A DNA stretch of 64,000 bases from Hymenobacter gummosus (GTDB taxonomy: Bacteria > Bacteroidota > Bacteroidia > Cytophagales > Hymenobacteraceae): the NCBI RefSeq assembly GCF_003970915.1, contig NZ_RXOF01000013.1:1-64000 (forward strand), in the 5' to 3' direction. How positions within the stretch are numbered: position 1 is the stretch's first letter; every line of letters begins with the position of its first letter. The notes below the pieces were generated by a model, which saw only the letters and a list, made by a program, of their open reading frames with translations, was not told the origin of the DNA and searched no databases. A program made the position numbers and the translations under genes. This document shows positions 7,594-15,777 of the stretch, piece after piece.

Positions 7594-7671
7594 CTGGCGG
7601 CCCGCAGGGCCCCCGAGAAGACACTTTCCCCGACCTGCCTCCTTCCCCCACCCCATTCCCCCGTCCACCCC

Positions 7672-8670
7672 ATGAGCACTACCGGCACAGGCGACACAAT
7701 TCTGGTAATTGGCGCCGGCGGACAACTCGGCTTCGAACTCACCCACGAGCTGCGCCAGCGCTACGGCGCCTCGAACGTCATTGCGGCCGATGTGCGGCTG
7801 CCCAAGCACCCGGAGCTGGCCGAGGCCGGCCCCTTCGAGCAGCTCGACGTGCTCGACCGCGCCCGCCTCGGCGAGGTCATGCAGAAGTACCGCCCCCGGC
7901 AGGTGTACCACCTGGCCGCCCTGCTCTCGGCCACGGCCGAAAAGAACCCTGAGTTTGGCTGGCAGCTGAATATGGACGGGCTGTTCAACGTGCTCAACGC
8001 CGCGCTGGAGTACGACAAGCCGCGCATCTACTGGCCCTCGTCCATTGCCGTATTCGGGCCGCACACTCCGCGCGAAAACACCCCGCAGTACACCGTCATG
8101 GACCCCGGCACGGTGTACGGCATCAGCAAGCAGGCCGGGGAGCTGTGGCTCGACTGGTATTTCCGCCGCCACGGCCTCGACGTGCGCAGCCTGCGCTACC
8201 CCGGCCTGATCGGCTACAAATCCTTGCCCGGCGGCGGCACCACCGACTACGCCGTCGACATCTACCACCACGCGGTGCAGGGCCTCGCCTACCAGTGCTT
8301 TCTGCAGGAGGATACCTACCTGCCGATGATGTACATGCCCGACGCGCTCAAGGCCACGCTGGATTTGATGCACGCCCCGGCCGAGCAGGTGAAAATCCGC
8401 ACCTCGTACAACCTGGGCGCCATGAGCTTTTCGCCAGCCGAAATTACCCGCAGCATTCAGCAGCACCTGCCCGATTTTCAGGTCAGCTACCAGCCCGACT
8501 CGCGCCAGCAGATTGCCGACTCCTGGCCCAAGAGCATCGACGACTCCCGCGCCCGCGAGGACTGGGGCTGGACGCCCGCCTTCGACCTCGACCGGATGAC
8601 GGCCGACATGCTGCAGCACCTGCAGCAGGAGCCCGAGTACCTGGCCCCGCTGACGGCCGCCGCGAAGTAG
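7672..8670 (+). CDS. L-threonine 3-dehydrogenase-like NAD-dependent epimerase (extended SDR)
   Basis: This 332-residue cytosolic enzyme of the extended short-chain dehydrogenase family has an N-terminal NAD-binding GxxGxxG (GAGGQLG, residues 14-20), a YHLAALLSA segment, the catalytic Ser123/124 region and YxxxK (Tyr149, Lys153). The SYNLGAMSFSPAEI segment and overall length match the SDR-type L-threonine 3-dehydrogenases of Bacteroidota. Those oxidise threonine to 2-amino-3-ketobutyrate, which feeds glycine formation. The start at 7672 is the first ATG after the -7 element and places the Rossmann motif at the usual distance. The TAG stop coincides with the first bases of the downstream palindromic repeat. 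A generic sugar epimerase is the alternative. Confidence 0.82.
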   Translation: MSTTGTGDTILVIGAGGQLGFELTHELRQRYGASNVIAADVRLPKHPELAEAGPFEQLDVLDRARLGEVMQKYRPRQVYHLAALLSATAEKNPEFGWQLNMDGLFNVLNAALEYDKPRIYWPSSIAVFGPHTPRENTPQYTVMDPGTVYGISKQAGELWLDWYFRRHGLDVRSLRYPGLIGYKSLPGGGTTDYAVDIYHHAVQGLAYQCFLQEDTYLPMMYMPDALKATLDLMHAPAEQVKIRTSYNLGAMSFSPAEITRSIQQHLPDFQVSYQPDSRQQIADSWPKSIDDSRAREDWGWTPAFDLDRMTADMLQHLQQEPEYLAPLTAAAK

Positions 8671-8797
8671 CGCGGGCTTGGCTACGCCTTCCTTCGGTTC
8701 AGCCCGCGTCCGTCAGATAGTAATTCCACTTTTGAAACTCTGGTCGTTTAACGATGCAGATTACTATCTAGCGGACGCGGGCTAAAGCCCGCGCTAC
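8667..8797. repeat. Palindromic intergenic repeat (GTAGCGCGGGCTT ends)
   Basis: The element runs from GTAGCGCGGGCTT (8667) to AAGCCCGCGCTAC (ending 8797). It holds an inner pair, AGCCCGCGTCCGTCAGATAG... (8701-8724) and its near-perfect reverse complement (8760-8783), flanking a 35-nt loop. The first three bases after G are the TAG stop of the preceding gene. It fills most of the 179-nt gap before the DUF3891 gene. Confidence 0.85.
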
Positions 8798-8849
8798 ATC
8801 ATTCTGGCCCGGCCTGCGTATCGAAAGCGGCTTTATTCGCGATGCGCCC

Positions 8850-9575
8850 ATGATTGTCAACTACACCGCCGAGGGCTGGCAGCTTATCTACCAGCAGGCT
8901 CACGCCCTGCTCGCGGCCCAGTTGCTGCACCAGTGGCCCGCCTTTCTGCCGCCGGACCGCTGGGTGGGCCTGCTGGCCGCCGCTGCCCAGCACGATGACG
9001 GGCAGCGCCGCTGGGACGGCCGCTACGCCCTCACCCCTGCCGGCGCCCCGGCCGACTTCACCATGAAGGCCTTTTCGCCCGAACAGGCCCGCGAAGTGAT
9101 GCGCGAAGCCCGCTTCCAGGGTCGCTGGCGCAGCCTGCTCACCGCGCTGCACCTGAGCTTTCTGTACGAGGAGCTGCGCGGGCAGAACCCCGAAACCGAC
9201 GCCTTCCTCGACGGTTTGCGCCGCTGCCAGCAGCAGTGGCGGCGGGAGCTGGGAATGCGAAAAGCCGAGGCCCAGCAGGCTTACGCCCTGTTGCAGTGGT
9301 GCGACCGGCTCAGCCTCATCTTGTGCCGCCAGGAGCTGCCCGACATGGAACGCCTGCTCGAAATCAGCCAGGGCCCCGACGGCCGCCGCTACGACGTGCG
9401 CCAGCTCGCCGACGGCACGGTACAGGTGCAGCCCTGGCCCTTCGCGGCCCCGGAGTTTGAAGTGACGGTGGAGGCGGCGGTGCTGCGGCAGCTGCAGTTC
9501 CAAGATGATGAGGGGCTGAGCCAGGCCATCAAGGCGGCGCCCATCGTCGTGCTGCGCTGGACGCTGCGCCGCTGA
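8850..9575 (+). CDS. DUF3891 family protein
   Basis: This 241-residue soluble protein, without signal peptide or TM segment, matches the DUF3891 pattern. It has an early HALLAAQLLHQW helix (His18), an AAAAQHDDGQRRWDG motif (His48-Asp49-Asp50) and a later FLYEELRGQNPET and WCDRLSLILC region. The HDD motif and mostly helical character suggest a metal-binding HD-like fold, but no activity is known for the family. It is followed 11 nt later by an open frame leading into the OmpA-like gene, with which it may be co-transcribed. The repeat upstream leaves little room for a promoter beyond 8798. Confidence 0.8.
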   Translation: MIVNYTAEGWQLIYQQAHALLAAQLLHQWPAFLPPDRWVGLLAAAAQHDDGQRRWDGRYALTPAGAPADFTMKAFSPEQAREVMREARFQGRWRSLLTALHLSFLYEELRGQNPETDAFLDGLRRCQQQWRRELGMRKAEAQQAYALLQWCDRLSLILCRQELPDMERLLEISQGPDGRRYDVRQLADGTVQVQPWPFAAPEFEVTVEAAVLRQLQFQDDEGLSQAIKAAPIVVLRWTLRR

Positions 9576-9670
9576 CGGCGGCCCGGGTGGCGCCTTGCCG
9601 GGGCCGGCGGGTGAAAAATACGTACTGCCCCGGATGGAACAGCCACTGCTTTCGGGCCGACCTTGCGGAG

Positions 9671-11890
9671 GTGAAACCGTGGCTATACTTCTCCCCCACA
9701 GCCGGCCGCCGCTTCGGCCGCGTAGCGCTGACAGCTGTTCTGGTCCTGCTGGCCGCCCTGGCCGGGGCGCAAACGCCCGAGCCGGCGGACCTGGCCCTGG
9801 ACGAAACCTTTGCCGATAACCGCCGCGGCTGGGCCGTGGGCGATTTTGGCACTTGGTCGGCCACGCTCACGCCGGGCGAGCTGACGCTGACGGCCCGCGA
9901 CAACGCTGGCTATTGGAACTGGCTGGGGGTGGCCGTCAATTTCGAGCAGGATTTTACCATCGAGGCGGAAATGCAGACTTCCACGGCGGGTGGGCTGGTC
10001 TGGGGCGGCCGCTCCTGGCGCAACTCCCGGCTGTTTGGCCCGCTGGTGGATGGCTGCGCCGTCACGAGCTGGCGCGACGGGCAGTTTTATTGGTCGGCCA
10101 ACAACCCGGTGCGCACGGCGGCCATTCAGCCGGCCGGCGGCTGGAACAGCTTCCGCATGGAGCGGCGCGGGCCCCAGCTCCGATACCTGCTGAACGGGCA
10201 GTTGGTGTACCAGGAAGCTTACACCGGGGTGCGGGGCAACAGAATCGGCTTCCAGATCGGGAATGGCGGCACCTTGCGGGTGCGGCGGCTACGGGTGTGG
10301 CACCGCAGCCACCTGCGCCTGGCCCCGGCCGCCGCCGCCCGGCTGGCCCGCGAAGAGCAGACAGCCCTGAACGACCCGCAGCAAAGTGAGTCGATGCCCA
10401 TCGTCACGCCCGACGGCCGCGCCATTTACTTTTCGCGCGGCAACGTAGCCACGCAGCTGCCCAACGTCATTCACCGGGCCCGCCGCCGGGCCGATGGGCG
10501 CGACTGGGAAACGCCTGTTGACGTGGGGCCGCCGCTCAACAACAACTCCTTCAACGCGGTCATGGGCATCACGCCCGACGGGCAGACGCTGCTGCTGACG
10601 GGCCACTACCTGCCCGATGGGCGCCCGGCCGCCACGGGCGGCTGCTCGCTCAGCCACCGCCGGCCCGATGGCTCCTGGTCCGTGCCCGAGCCCATCATCA
10701 TCCCCGGCCTGCCCGCCCGGGCCTCCCACTACTACTACTCGCTGGCCGCCAGCGGCCAAACCCTGGTGGTAGCCACCGGCAACCAGGACGACCCCGAAGA
10801 CCCGCTTGACCTGTACTTCAGCCACCGCGACCCGGGCACCGGCCGGTGGTCGGCCCTGCAAGGGCTCGGGCCCGACGTGAACACGCTGGGCTACGAAAAC
10901 TCGCCCTTTCTGGCCGCCGATGGCAAGACGCTGTACTTCAACTCCGACGGGCACGGCGGCTACGGCCACCTTGACCTGTTCGTGACCCAGCGCCTCGACG
11001 ACACCTGGCAGCGCTGGAGCCCGCCGCTCAACCTGGGCCCCACTTTCAACTCGGTACACGAAGACTGCTGCCTCTCGGTGCCGGCGGCTGGCGACTACGC
11101 CTACTGGGTAACCGGCAACCCGCCCCACCAGGGCGGCGACGTGTTCCGGGCCCGCCTCGTGCCCGAAACGCGGCCCCAGCCCACGCTGCTGGTGCGGGGG
11201 CAGGTGCGCGACGCCCGCAGCGGCCGGCCGGTGGCGGCGGCCGTCGTCTACGAAACGCTGCCCGCCGGCACCTTCGCCGGCCGGGCCCAGGCCGACACCG
11301 CCGGCCGGTTTGAAATCGTGCTGCCGGCCGCGGCCCAATACGGCTTCCGCGCCGAGGCGGCGGGCTACGTGGCCGCCTCCGACTACCTAGACCTGACCGC
11401 GCTGACCACCCCCCAGGAAACCACGCAGGACCTGCTGCTGCTGCCCGTGGCCGCGCCCGTAGCGGCCTTGCCGAGCCGGGCCGCGGGGGGCACCAGGGCG
11501 CCGGGCACGTTGCCGGAGCAGCTCAGCGCCGTGGCCGTCCCGGCCGAAGAGAAAATCACGCTCAACAACGTGTTTTTCGTGCGGGGCAAGGCTATCCTGC
11601 TGCCCGGCTCGTTTCCGGAGCTGCGGCGCCTGGCCCAAACGCTGCAGGAACACCCGGAGCTGGCTATCCGTCTCGATGGGCACACGGATAACGTCGGCAC
11701 GGCCGCCGAGCTGCAGACGCTGAGCGAGCAACGGGTGGTGGCGGTCAAGAATTTCCTCGTCAGGCAGGGCGTGCAGGCGACCCGCCTGGACACGCGCGGC
11801 TACGGCGGCACCCGCCCGGTGGCGCCCAACGACACGGAAACGCACAAAGCCCGGAACCGGCGGGTTGAATTCGTGATTGTGCGGCGCTGA
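9671..11890 (+). CDS. OmpA-family envelope protein with PD40-type repeats
   Basis: This is an exported envelope protein of about 739 residues. Domains in order are a signal sequence; a jelly-roll-like domain (DETFADNRRGWAVGDFG... VRRLRVW); a beta-propeller-like region with PD40/WD40-type units (SMPIVTPDGRAIYFSRG, FLAADGKTLYFNSDG, LSVPAAGDYAYWV); a carboxypeptidase-regulatory-like domain (VRGQVRDARSGRPV); and a C-terminal OmpA peptidoglycan-binding domain (IRLDGHTDNVG, LSEQRVVAVKNFL, NRRVEFVI). Similar PD40-OmpA proteins in the phylum link the outer membrane to peptidoglycan, some in the T9SS/gliding context. I favour the GTG at 9671 because it begins a plausible signal peptide. An ATG at 9587 would add 28 residues of unlikely sequence. 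Confidence 0.82.
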   Translation: MKPWLYFSPTAGRRFGRVALTAVLVLLAALAGAQTPEPADLALDETFADNRRGWAVGDFGTWSATLTPGELTLTARDNAGYWNWLGVAVNFEQDFTIEAEMQTSTAGGLVWGGRSWRNSRLFGPLVDGCAVTSWRDGQFYWSANNPVRTAAIQPAGGWNSFRMERRGPQLRYLLNGQLVYQEAYTGVRGNRIGFQIGNGGTLRVRRLRVWHRSHLRLAPAAAARLAREEQTALNDPQQSESMPIVTPDGRAIYFSRGNVATQLPNVIHRARRRADGRDWETPVDVGPPLNNNSFNAVMGITPDGQTLLLTGHYLPDGRPAATGGCSLSHRRPDGSWSVPEPIIIPGLPARASHYYYSLAASGQTLVVATGNQDDPEDPLDLYFSHRDPGTGRWSALQGLGPDVNTLGYENSPFLAADGKTLYFNSDGHGGYGHLDLFVTQRLDDTWQRWSPPLNLGPTFNSVHEDCCLSVPAAGDYAYWVTGNPPHQGGDVFRARLVPETRPQPTLLVRGQVRDARSGRPVAAAVVYETLPAGTFAGRAQADTAGRFEIVLPAAAQYGFRAEAAGYVAASDYLDLTALTTPQETTQDLLLLPVAAPVAALPSRAAGGTRAPGTLPEQLSAVAVPAEEKITLNNVFFVRGKAILLPGSFPELRRLAQTLQEHPELAIRLDGHTDNVGTAAELQTLSEQRVVAVKNFLVRQGVQATRLDTRGYGGTRPVAPNDTETHKARNRRVEFVIVRR

Positions 11891-11983
11891 CCGGGCTCCG
11901 CGGAAGCCCGGCCCCAACGTCTGGCCCCGACCGGCCGTAGTACGGCAGATATCAACCCGGCCCCACTGGCGGGCCCGCTGTTT

Positions 11984-12961
11984 ATGGCTACCCCTTTCCG
12001 CTTCTCCTCGCTGCCTTCGTTGCTGAGCAATACCCTCGGGCAGTTCAACGAAAACAACTCCCTGCGCCTGGCGGCCGCGCTGTCCTACAATGCAGTGCTG
12101 TCGTTGCCGCCGCTGCTGCTCATCGTCATCACCACCGCGGGCACCCTGCTGGGGCAGGAGGCGGTGCAGGGCCAGGTGTTTGCCCAGCTCAACGGCCTGG
12201 TCAGCGCCGACGCGGCCAAGACCATTCAGGACTCCATCACCAGCTTCAACCAGCAGCGGCAGGGCGGCATGTCGGCCGCCCTGGGCATTGGCACGCTGAT
12301 TTTTACGGCCACCACGTTCTTCGTCACCCTGCAGGAAAGCCTGAACAGCATCTGGAACCTGCGCGTCAAGACCTCCGGCAACGTGGGCGTCGTCAAGCAG
12401 TTTATCCGCGACCGGGTGCTGAGCTTCGGCATTATTCTGAGCATCGCCCTGCTGCTGCTGATTTCCTTCGTGGTCAGCGCCCTGCTCAGTTTCTTCACCA
12501 ACTACCTGCAGCGCATCATGCCCGACGCGACGGTCCTGCTGCTGCGCGCCATCGACTTCGTGCTGTCGTACGCCATTACCACGGTGCTCTTTGCCCTGAT
12601 TTACCGCTTCCTGCCCGACGCCATCATCCGCTGGCGCGACGTGTGGGTGGGCGCCGCCGTCACGGCCGGGCTGTTCGTGCTCGGCAAATACCTGCTCACC
12701 TTCTACATCAGCTCGGCCGACCCCGGCTCGGCCTTCGGGGCGGCCGGTTCCATCATCGTGCTGCTGATCTGGATTTACTACTCCTCGCTCATCATCTTTT
12801 TCGGCGCCGAGCTGACCCAGCAGTACGCCGACTGCTTCGGGGCCCATGTGGTGCCCAAGGCCCACGCCGTGCGCATCGAAGTGCGCGAAGTGCCCCCCGG
12901 AGAAAGCGAGGAGGAGCAGAAAACGGGCCGCCCCCACGCCGAAGGACGCTGGCGCAAGTAG
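11984..12961 (+). CDS. YihY/BrkB family inner-membrane protein
   Basis: This 325-residue polytopic membrane protein has the YihY/virulence-factor BrkB layout: a short N-terminal cytoplasmic segment, the signature NNSLRLAAALSYNAVLSLPPLLLIV around residues 24-50, about six TM helices, and a late GAAGSIIVLLIWIYYSSLIIFFGAELTQQYA segment that is the most conserved part of the family. The hydrophilic C-tail (residues ~300-325) is rich in Glu and Arg. The molecular role of the family is not established, despite the old ribonuclease BN label. It sits 93 nt after the OmpA-like gene on the same strand. Confidence 0.88.
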   Translation: MATPFRFSSLPSLLSNTLGQFNENNSLRLAAALSYNAVLSLPPLLLIVITTAGTLLGQEAVQGQVFAQLNGLVSADAAKTIQDSITSFNQQRQGGMSAALGIGTLIFTATTFFVTLQESLNSIWNLRVKTSGNVGVVKQFIRDRVLSFGIILSIALLLLISFVVSALLSFFTNYLQRIMPDATVLLLRAIDFVLSYAITTVLFALIYRFLPDAIIRWRDVWVGAAVTAGLFVLGKYLLTFYISSADPGSAFGAAGSIIVLLIWIYYSSLIIFFGAELTQQYADCFGAHVVPKAHAVRIEVREVPPGESEEEQKTGRPHAEGRWRK

Positions 12962-13032
12962 AATTATAGCAAGGCATAGCTTGATATAACTAAGCAAAAA
13001 AGTTATAGCTTGGCGCATTCCTGCCTTCCGCT

Positions 13033-14196
13033 ATGCGTCCTGCTATTGCCCTTCCGGGCCTTATTCTCTTATGGTGCAGCGCGGCCCTGAGCGCCCGCGC
13101 CCAAACGCCCGCCGATTCTGCCCGCCTCGTCGTTATCAGCCCGGTGGTGGGCGAGGTAATCGACGCCGGCGAAAAGGCTACTTACGGGCTGTTTCCCTAC
13201 TACTCGGCCAATAACTTCGAGGAAGCGCGCCTGTACCGGGCCCTGCGCCCCGACAGCGCCCTGACCCTGCGCGCCCGCCTGCGCGACGGCCGCACGGCCC
13301 TGCGCCCGATCAGCGCCGACGAGCTGGCCATGGTCCGCCGCAGCATCGAGGAGCGCGTCCGCAACGTGGGCACCGCCGCGCCCCTGGGTGCCCCTACCGA
13401 CTCGGTGGGCCAGCACTACCAGGTGACCCTTCGCAGCGGAACCAGCTTCACCGGCACGCTGGTGGCCCTACGCCCCCGGGAGCTGGAATTCGACACGCCC
13501 GATCTGGGCCGGGTGCTCACGCCCCGCGCCAGCATCGTGGAGCTGCTGCCGCTGCTGGGCAAGCGCCGCCCCTGGGAATACGTGGGCAACGGCACCCGCC
13601 TGTTTTTTGCCCCCACGGCCCGCAATCTGCGCCGGGGCGAGGGCTACGTGCAGAGCCTGAACCTGCTGCTGGCCGGCGCCAACTACGGCCTGACCGACCA
13701 CTTTTCCGTGGGGGTGCTGGCCTCGCTGATTCCGTCGATACCTTTTTACCAGCAGGCCTTTGCCATTACGCCCAAACTCAGCACCCCGCTGCGCAACGAC
13801 AACTGGCACGTGGGCGGCGGGGTGCTCTACGCCACCGCCGGCGGCACCGGCCTGGGTGTGGCCTACGGCGTGACGACCTTTGGCACGGCTAACCGCAACG
13901 TGACTTTCGGGCTGGGCTACGGCTTCGGCGGCGGCGAGCTGGCCCGCTCTCCGGTGTTTCTGCTGGGCGGGGCTACGCGCGTCGGGCGGCGCATCTCGCT
14001 GATGTCGGAGAACTACCTGTTTGCCGCCGGGCGGGGCAACGGCGTGGCCGCGGGCCTGTACGGGATGCGCCTGAACTGGCCCCGCGCTACCTTCAGCCTC
14101 GGCGCCCTGTATTTTGCTTCCCGGAGCGCGTTCTTCAGCACCTACATCTACCCAGTGTACCTCGACCTGAGCTACCGCTTCGGGCAGGTAAAATAA
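13033..14196 (+). CDS. Secreted protein with small beta domain and barrel-like C-terminus
   Basis: This 387-residue exported protein has a signal peptide ending near ALSARAQ (about residue 24). Residues ~130-175 (YQVTLRSGTSFTGTLVALR...DLGRVLTPRASIVEL) look like a small SH3/Sm-type beta barrel. From about residue 185 on, alternating aromatic and glycine-rich strands (FSVGVLASLIPS, WHVGGGVLYATAG, RNVTFGLGYGFGGGEL) and the final LDLSYRFGQVK suggest an outer-membrane beta-barrel of about ten strands. I do not recognise a named family. It lies 71 nt after the BrkB gene. The gap is AT-rich (TTATAGC repeats at 12963-13013) and may hold its promoter. Confidence 0.72.
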   Translation: MRPAIALPGLILLWCSAALSARAQTPADSARLVVISPVVGEVIDAGEKATYGLFPYYSANNFEEARLYRALRPDSALTLRARLRDGRTALRPISADELAMVRRSIEERVRNVGTAAPLGAPTDSVGQHYQVTLRSGTSFTGTLVALRPRELEFDTPDLGRVLTPRASIVELLPLLGKRRPWEYVGNGTRLFFAPTARNLRRGEGYVQSLNLLLAGANYGLTDHFSVGVLASLIPSIPFYQQAFAITPKLSTPLRNDNWHVGGGVLYATAGGTGLGVAYGVTTFGTANRNVTFGLGYGFGGGELARSPVFLLGGATRVGRRISLMSENYLFAAGRGNGVAAGLYGMRLNWPRATFSLGALYFASRSAFFSTYIYPVYLDLSYRFGQVK

Positions 14197-14261
14197 GCCG
14201 GGGCCGCACCAATCCGGCCGGCTGCGACGTTGCGTTCGTAGCTTCGCCTTATCCTGCCGCT

Positions 14262-14957
14262 ATGAAACGTCTGCTTCTTCTGCCGCTGCTGGCCCTGCTG
14301 CTCGGCGCCTGCGAAAAAGATCCTGAACCGAGGAGCCTCGCCGGCGACCCGGGCACGGCTAAGTACCGCATCATCTTCCGGGCCACTTGGAGCGCGGCCA
14401 CCCACCCGCAGGCCTACCCGGCCGGGGCTCATTTTTCCCGCCTGATTGGGGCAGCGCACGGCACTGCTATGGACGGCGCGGAAGTATTGTTCCGCCCCGA
14501 CCACCTGGCCAGCCCCGGCCTCAAGGACATGGCCGAGCGAGGCAATAACACTATTCTGCGCACCGAGCTGCTGGCTCATCAGGGCGCGGGCCTGCCGGTG
14601 CGCGAAATTTTCGAAAACAACCTGGCTTACATCGACTCGCCCGGGCAGTTTGTGGATACCGTGCAGGTGGATGGGCAGCACCCGCTGGTGTCGGCCGTGA
14701 CGATGATTGCGCCCAGTCCCGACTGGTTTGTGGCCCTGCACGAGCAGTCCTTACTGGATGAGCGGGGCCAGTGGCTGCCGGCCCTAACGGTAGTGGCCCG
14801 TGCCTACGACGCTGGCACCGACAGCGGCCCGGACTTCGACTCGCCCGACCAGCCCACCACGCCGGCCCGGCCGGTAGCGCCCATCGTCGGCGCCCCGCTG
14901 GCCCCGGGGGGCACGAGCACGCCCCTGGGAACTTTTTATCTGGAGCGCATTCAGTAA
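14262..14957 (+). CDS. Spondin-domain lipoprotein
   Basis: This 231-residue protein has a lipoprotein signal (LLLGAC, lipidated Cys17) followed by a spondin_N domain. The segment KYRIIFRATWSAATHP, then AGAHFSRLIGAAHG, and later LVSAVTMIAPSPDWFVALH are the family hallmarks shared with the eukaryotic F-spondin N-terminal domain. The C-terminal 50 residues are Pro/Thr-rich. Bacterial spondin-domain proteins are common in Bacteroidota envelopes and have no firmly established job; adhesion or ligand binding is a guess. It is transcribed alone, with a TAGCTTCG near-consensus element about 27 nt upstream. Confidence 0.85.
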   Translation: MKRLLLLPLLALLLGACEKDPEPRSLAGDPGTAKYRIIFRATWSAATHPQAYPAGAHFSRLIGAAHGTAMDGAEVLFRPDHLASPGLKDMAERGNNTILRTELLAHQGAGLPVREIFENNLAYIDSPGQFVDTVQVDGQHPLVSAVTMIAPSPDWFVALHEQSLLDERGQWLPALTVVARAYDAGTDSGPDFDSPDQPTTPARPVAPIVGAPLAPGGTSTPLGTFYLERIQ

Positions 14958-14982
14958 GGCTGGCCCGCCCGTGCCGGCTGCT

Positions 14983-14990
14983 TATCTTTG
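14983..14990 (+). promoter_or_regulatory. TATCTTTG -7 element
   Basis: An exact TAnnTTTG match 18 nt before the chosen ATG at 15009. It overlaps in-frame codons of any longer version of the gene (TTG 14988, ATG 14997), which argues for the 15009 start and a leader of about ten nt. Confidence 0.55.
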
Positions 14991-15008
14991 AGGAATATGC
15001 ACTTCGGT

Positions 15009-15698
15009 ATGACTCGTTATTTCCTCATTGCAGCCGCCGCGCTGCTCCCGCTCTGTTCCATCGGCCAGGCCCAGGCCCAAACCGCCTCCACTGCGCAGCT
15101 GGAAAGCCAGCTGGCTACGGAAGCCTGCCAGGAGCTGACCAAGCAGAACACTGCCCGCCCCCTGGCCCAGCTCAGCCCCACCGAGGCCATGAGCACCCTG
15201 CAGCAGACCATGATTCAGGTGGTGATGAAGCACCCGCAGGAGGTGGAGAAAATCATGAAGGCCAACGGCGCCGACCCCTCCACCGCCATGCGCGAGATGG
15301 GCCAGCGGGTAGCTACCAAGCTGGGCGCCGATTGTCCGGTGGCCATGGCGCTGTTTACGCGCATGGCCGAGGGCAACACCGGCGAGGCATCGGCGGCCGA
15401 CCTCAGCGTAAGCCCCGAGGAGCAGCCCCTGCTGATCAAGCTATCCACCGACATCTGCACCGACCTCAGCGCCCAGGATGCAAAGAAACCCTTGGCCAAG
15501 ATGCCCAAAGCCGAGCGCATGAACCTGGTGCAGGCCATGATGGAAAAGCACATGAAAGCCAACCAGGCCGCGCTGACCAAGCAATACGGCCCCACCTTCT
15601 TCCAGGACATGGAGCGCATCCGGGCCATGGGCGTGAAAGTGGGCGGGCTCATGGCCAAGCAGTGCCCCACGCAGGCCGCAGCTTTCACGCGACCCTAA
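15009..15698 (+). CDS. Secreted helical protein with an internal tandem duplication
   Basis: This protein of about 229 residues has a signal peptide (MTRYFLIAAAALLPLCSIGQAQAQ). The mature part is two copies of one helical module of roughly 90 residues. Each runs through an acidic Cys-containing helix (ACQELTKQNTARPLAQLSPTEAM versus ICTDLSAQDAKKPLAKMPKAERM), a Met-rich helix (LQQTMIQVVMKHPQ versus LVQAMMEKHMKAN) and a closing CP motif (KLGADCPVAM versus LMAKQCPTQA). The paired cysteines could form one disulfide per module in the periplasm. I do not recognise a named family. The start follows from the -7 element just upstream. Confidence 0.7.
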   Translation: MTRYFLIAAAALLPLCSIGQAQAQTASTAQLESQLATEACQELTKQNTARPLAQLSPTEAMSTLQQTMIQVVMKHPQEVEKIMKANGADPSTAMREMGQRVATKLGADCPVAMALFTRMAEGNTGEASAADLSVSPEEQPLLIKLSTDICTDLSAQDAKKPLAKMPKAERMNLVQAMMEKHMKANQAALTKQYGPTFFQDMERIRAMGVKVGGLMAKQCPTQAAAFTRP

Positions 15699-15719
15699 GC
15701 TTCCAGTAGCCACTTCAGC

Positions 15720-15757
15720 AAACGGCCCGCCGCGCAGACTTGCGCGGCGGGCCGTTT
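15720..15757. terminator. Bidirectional hairpin between convergent genes
   Basis: AAACGGCCCGCCGCGC (15720-15735) pairs perfectly with GCGCGGCGGGCCGTTT (15742-15757). It sits between the stop of the plus-strand secreted protein and the stop of minus-strand rlmN, where a shared terminator is expected. The T-runs are short. Confidence 0.75.
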
Positions 15758-15777
15758 GGCTTAGCGAATAGGCTGCA

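Noticed and set aside
6619-7671. N-terminal extension of the threonine dehydrogenase-like gene by about 350 residues
   Set aside because: The extension is antisense to the patatin gene and crosses the divergent promoter region; the ATG at 7672 starts exactly before the Rossmann fold.
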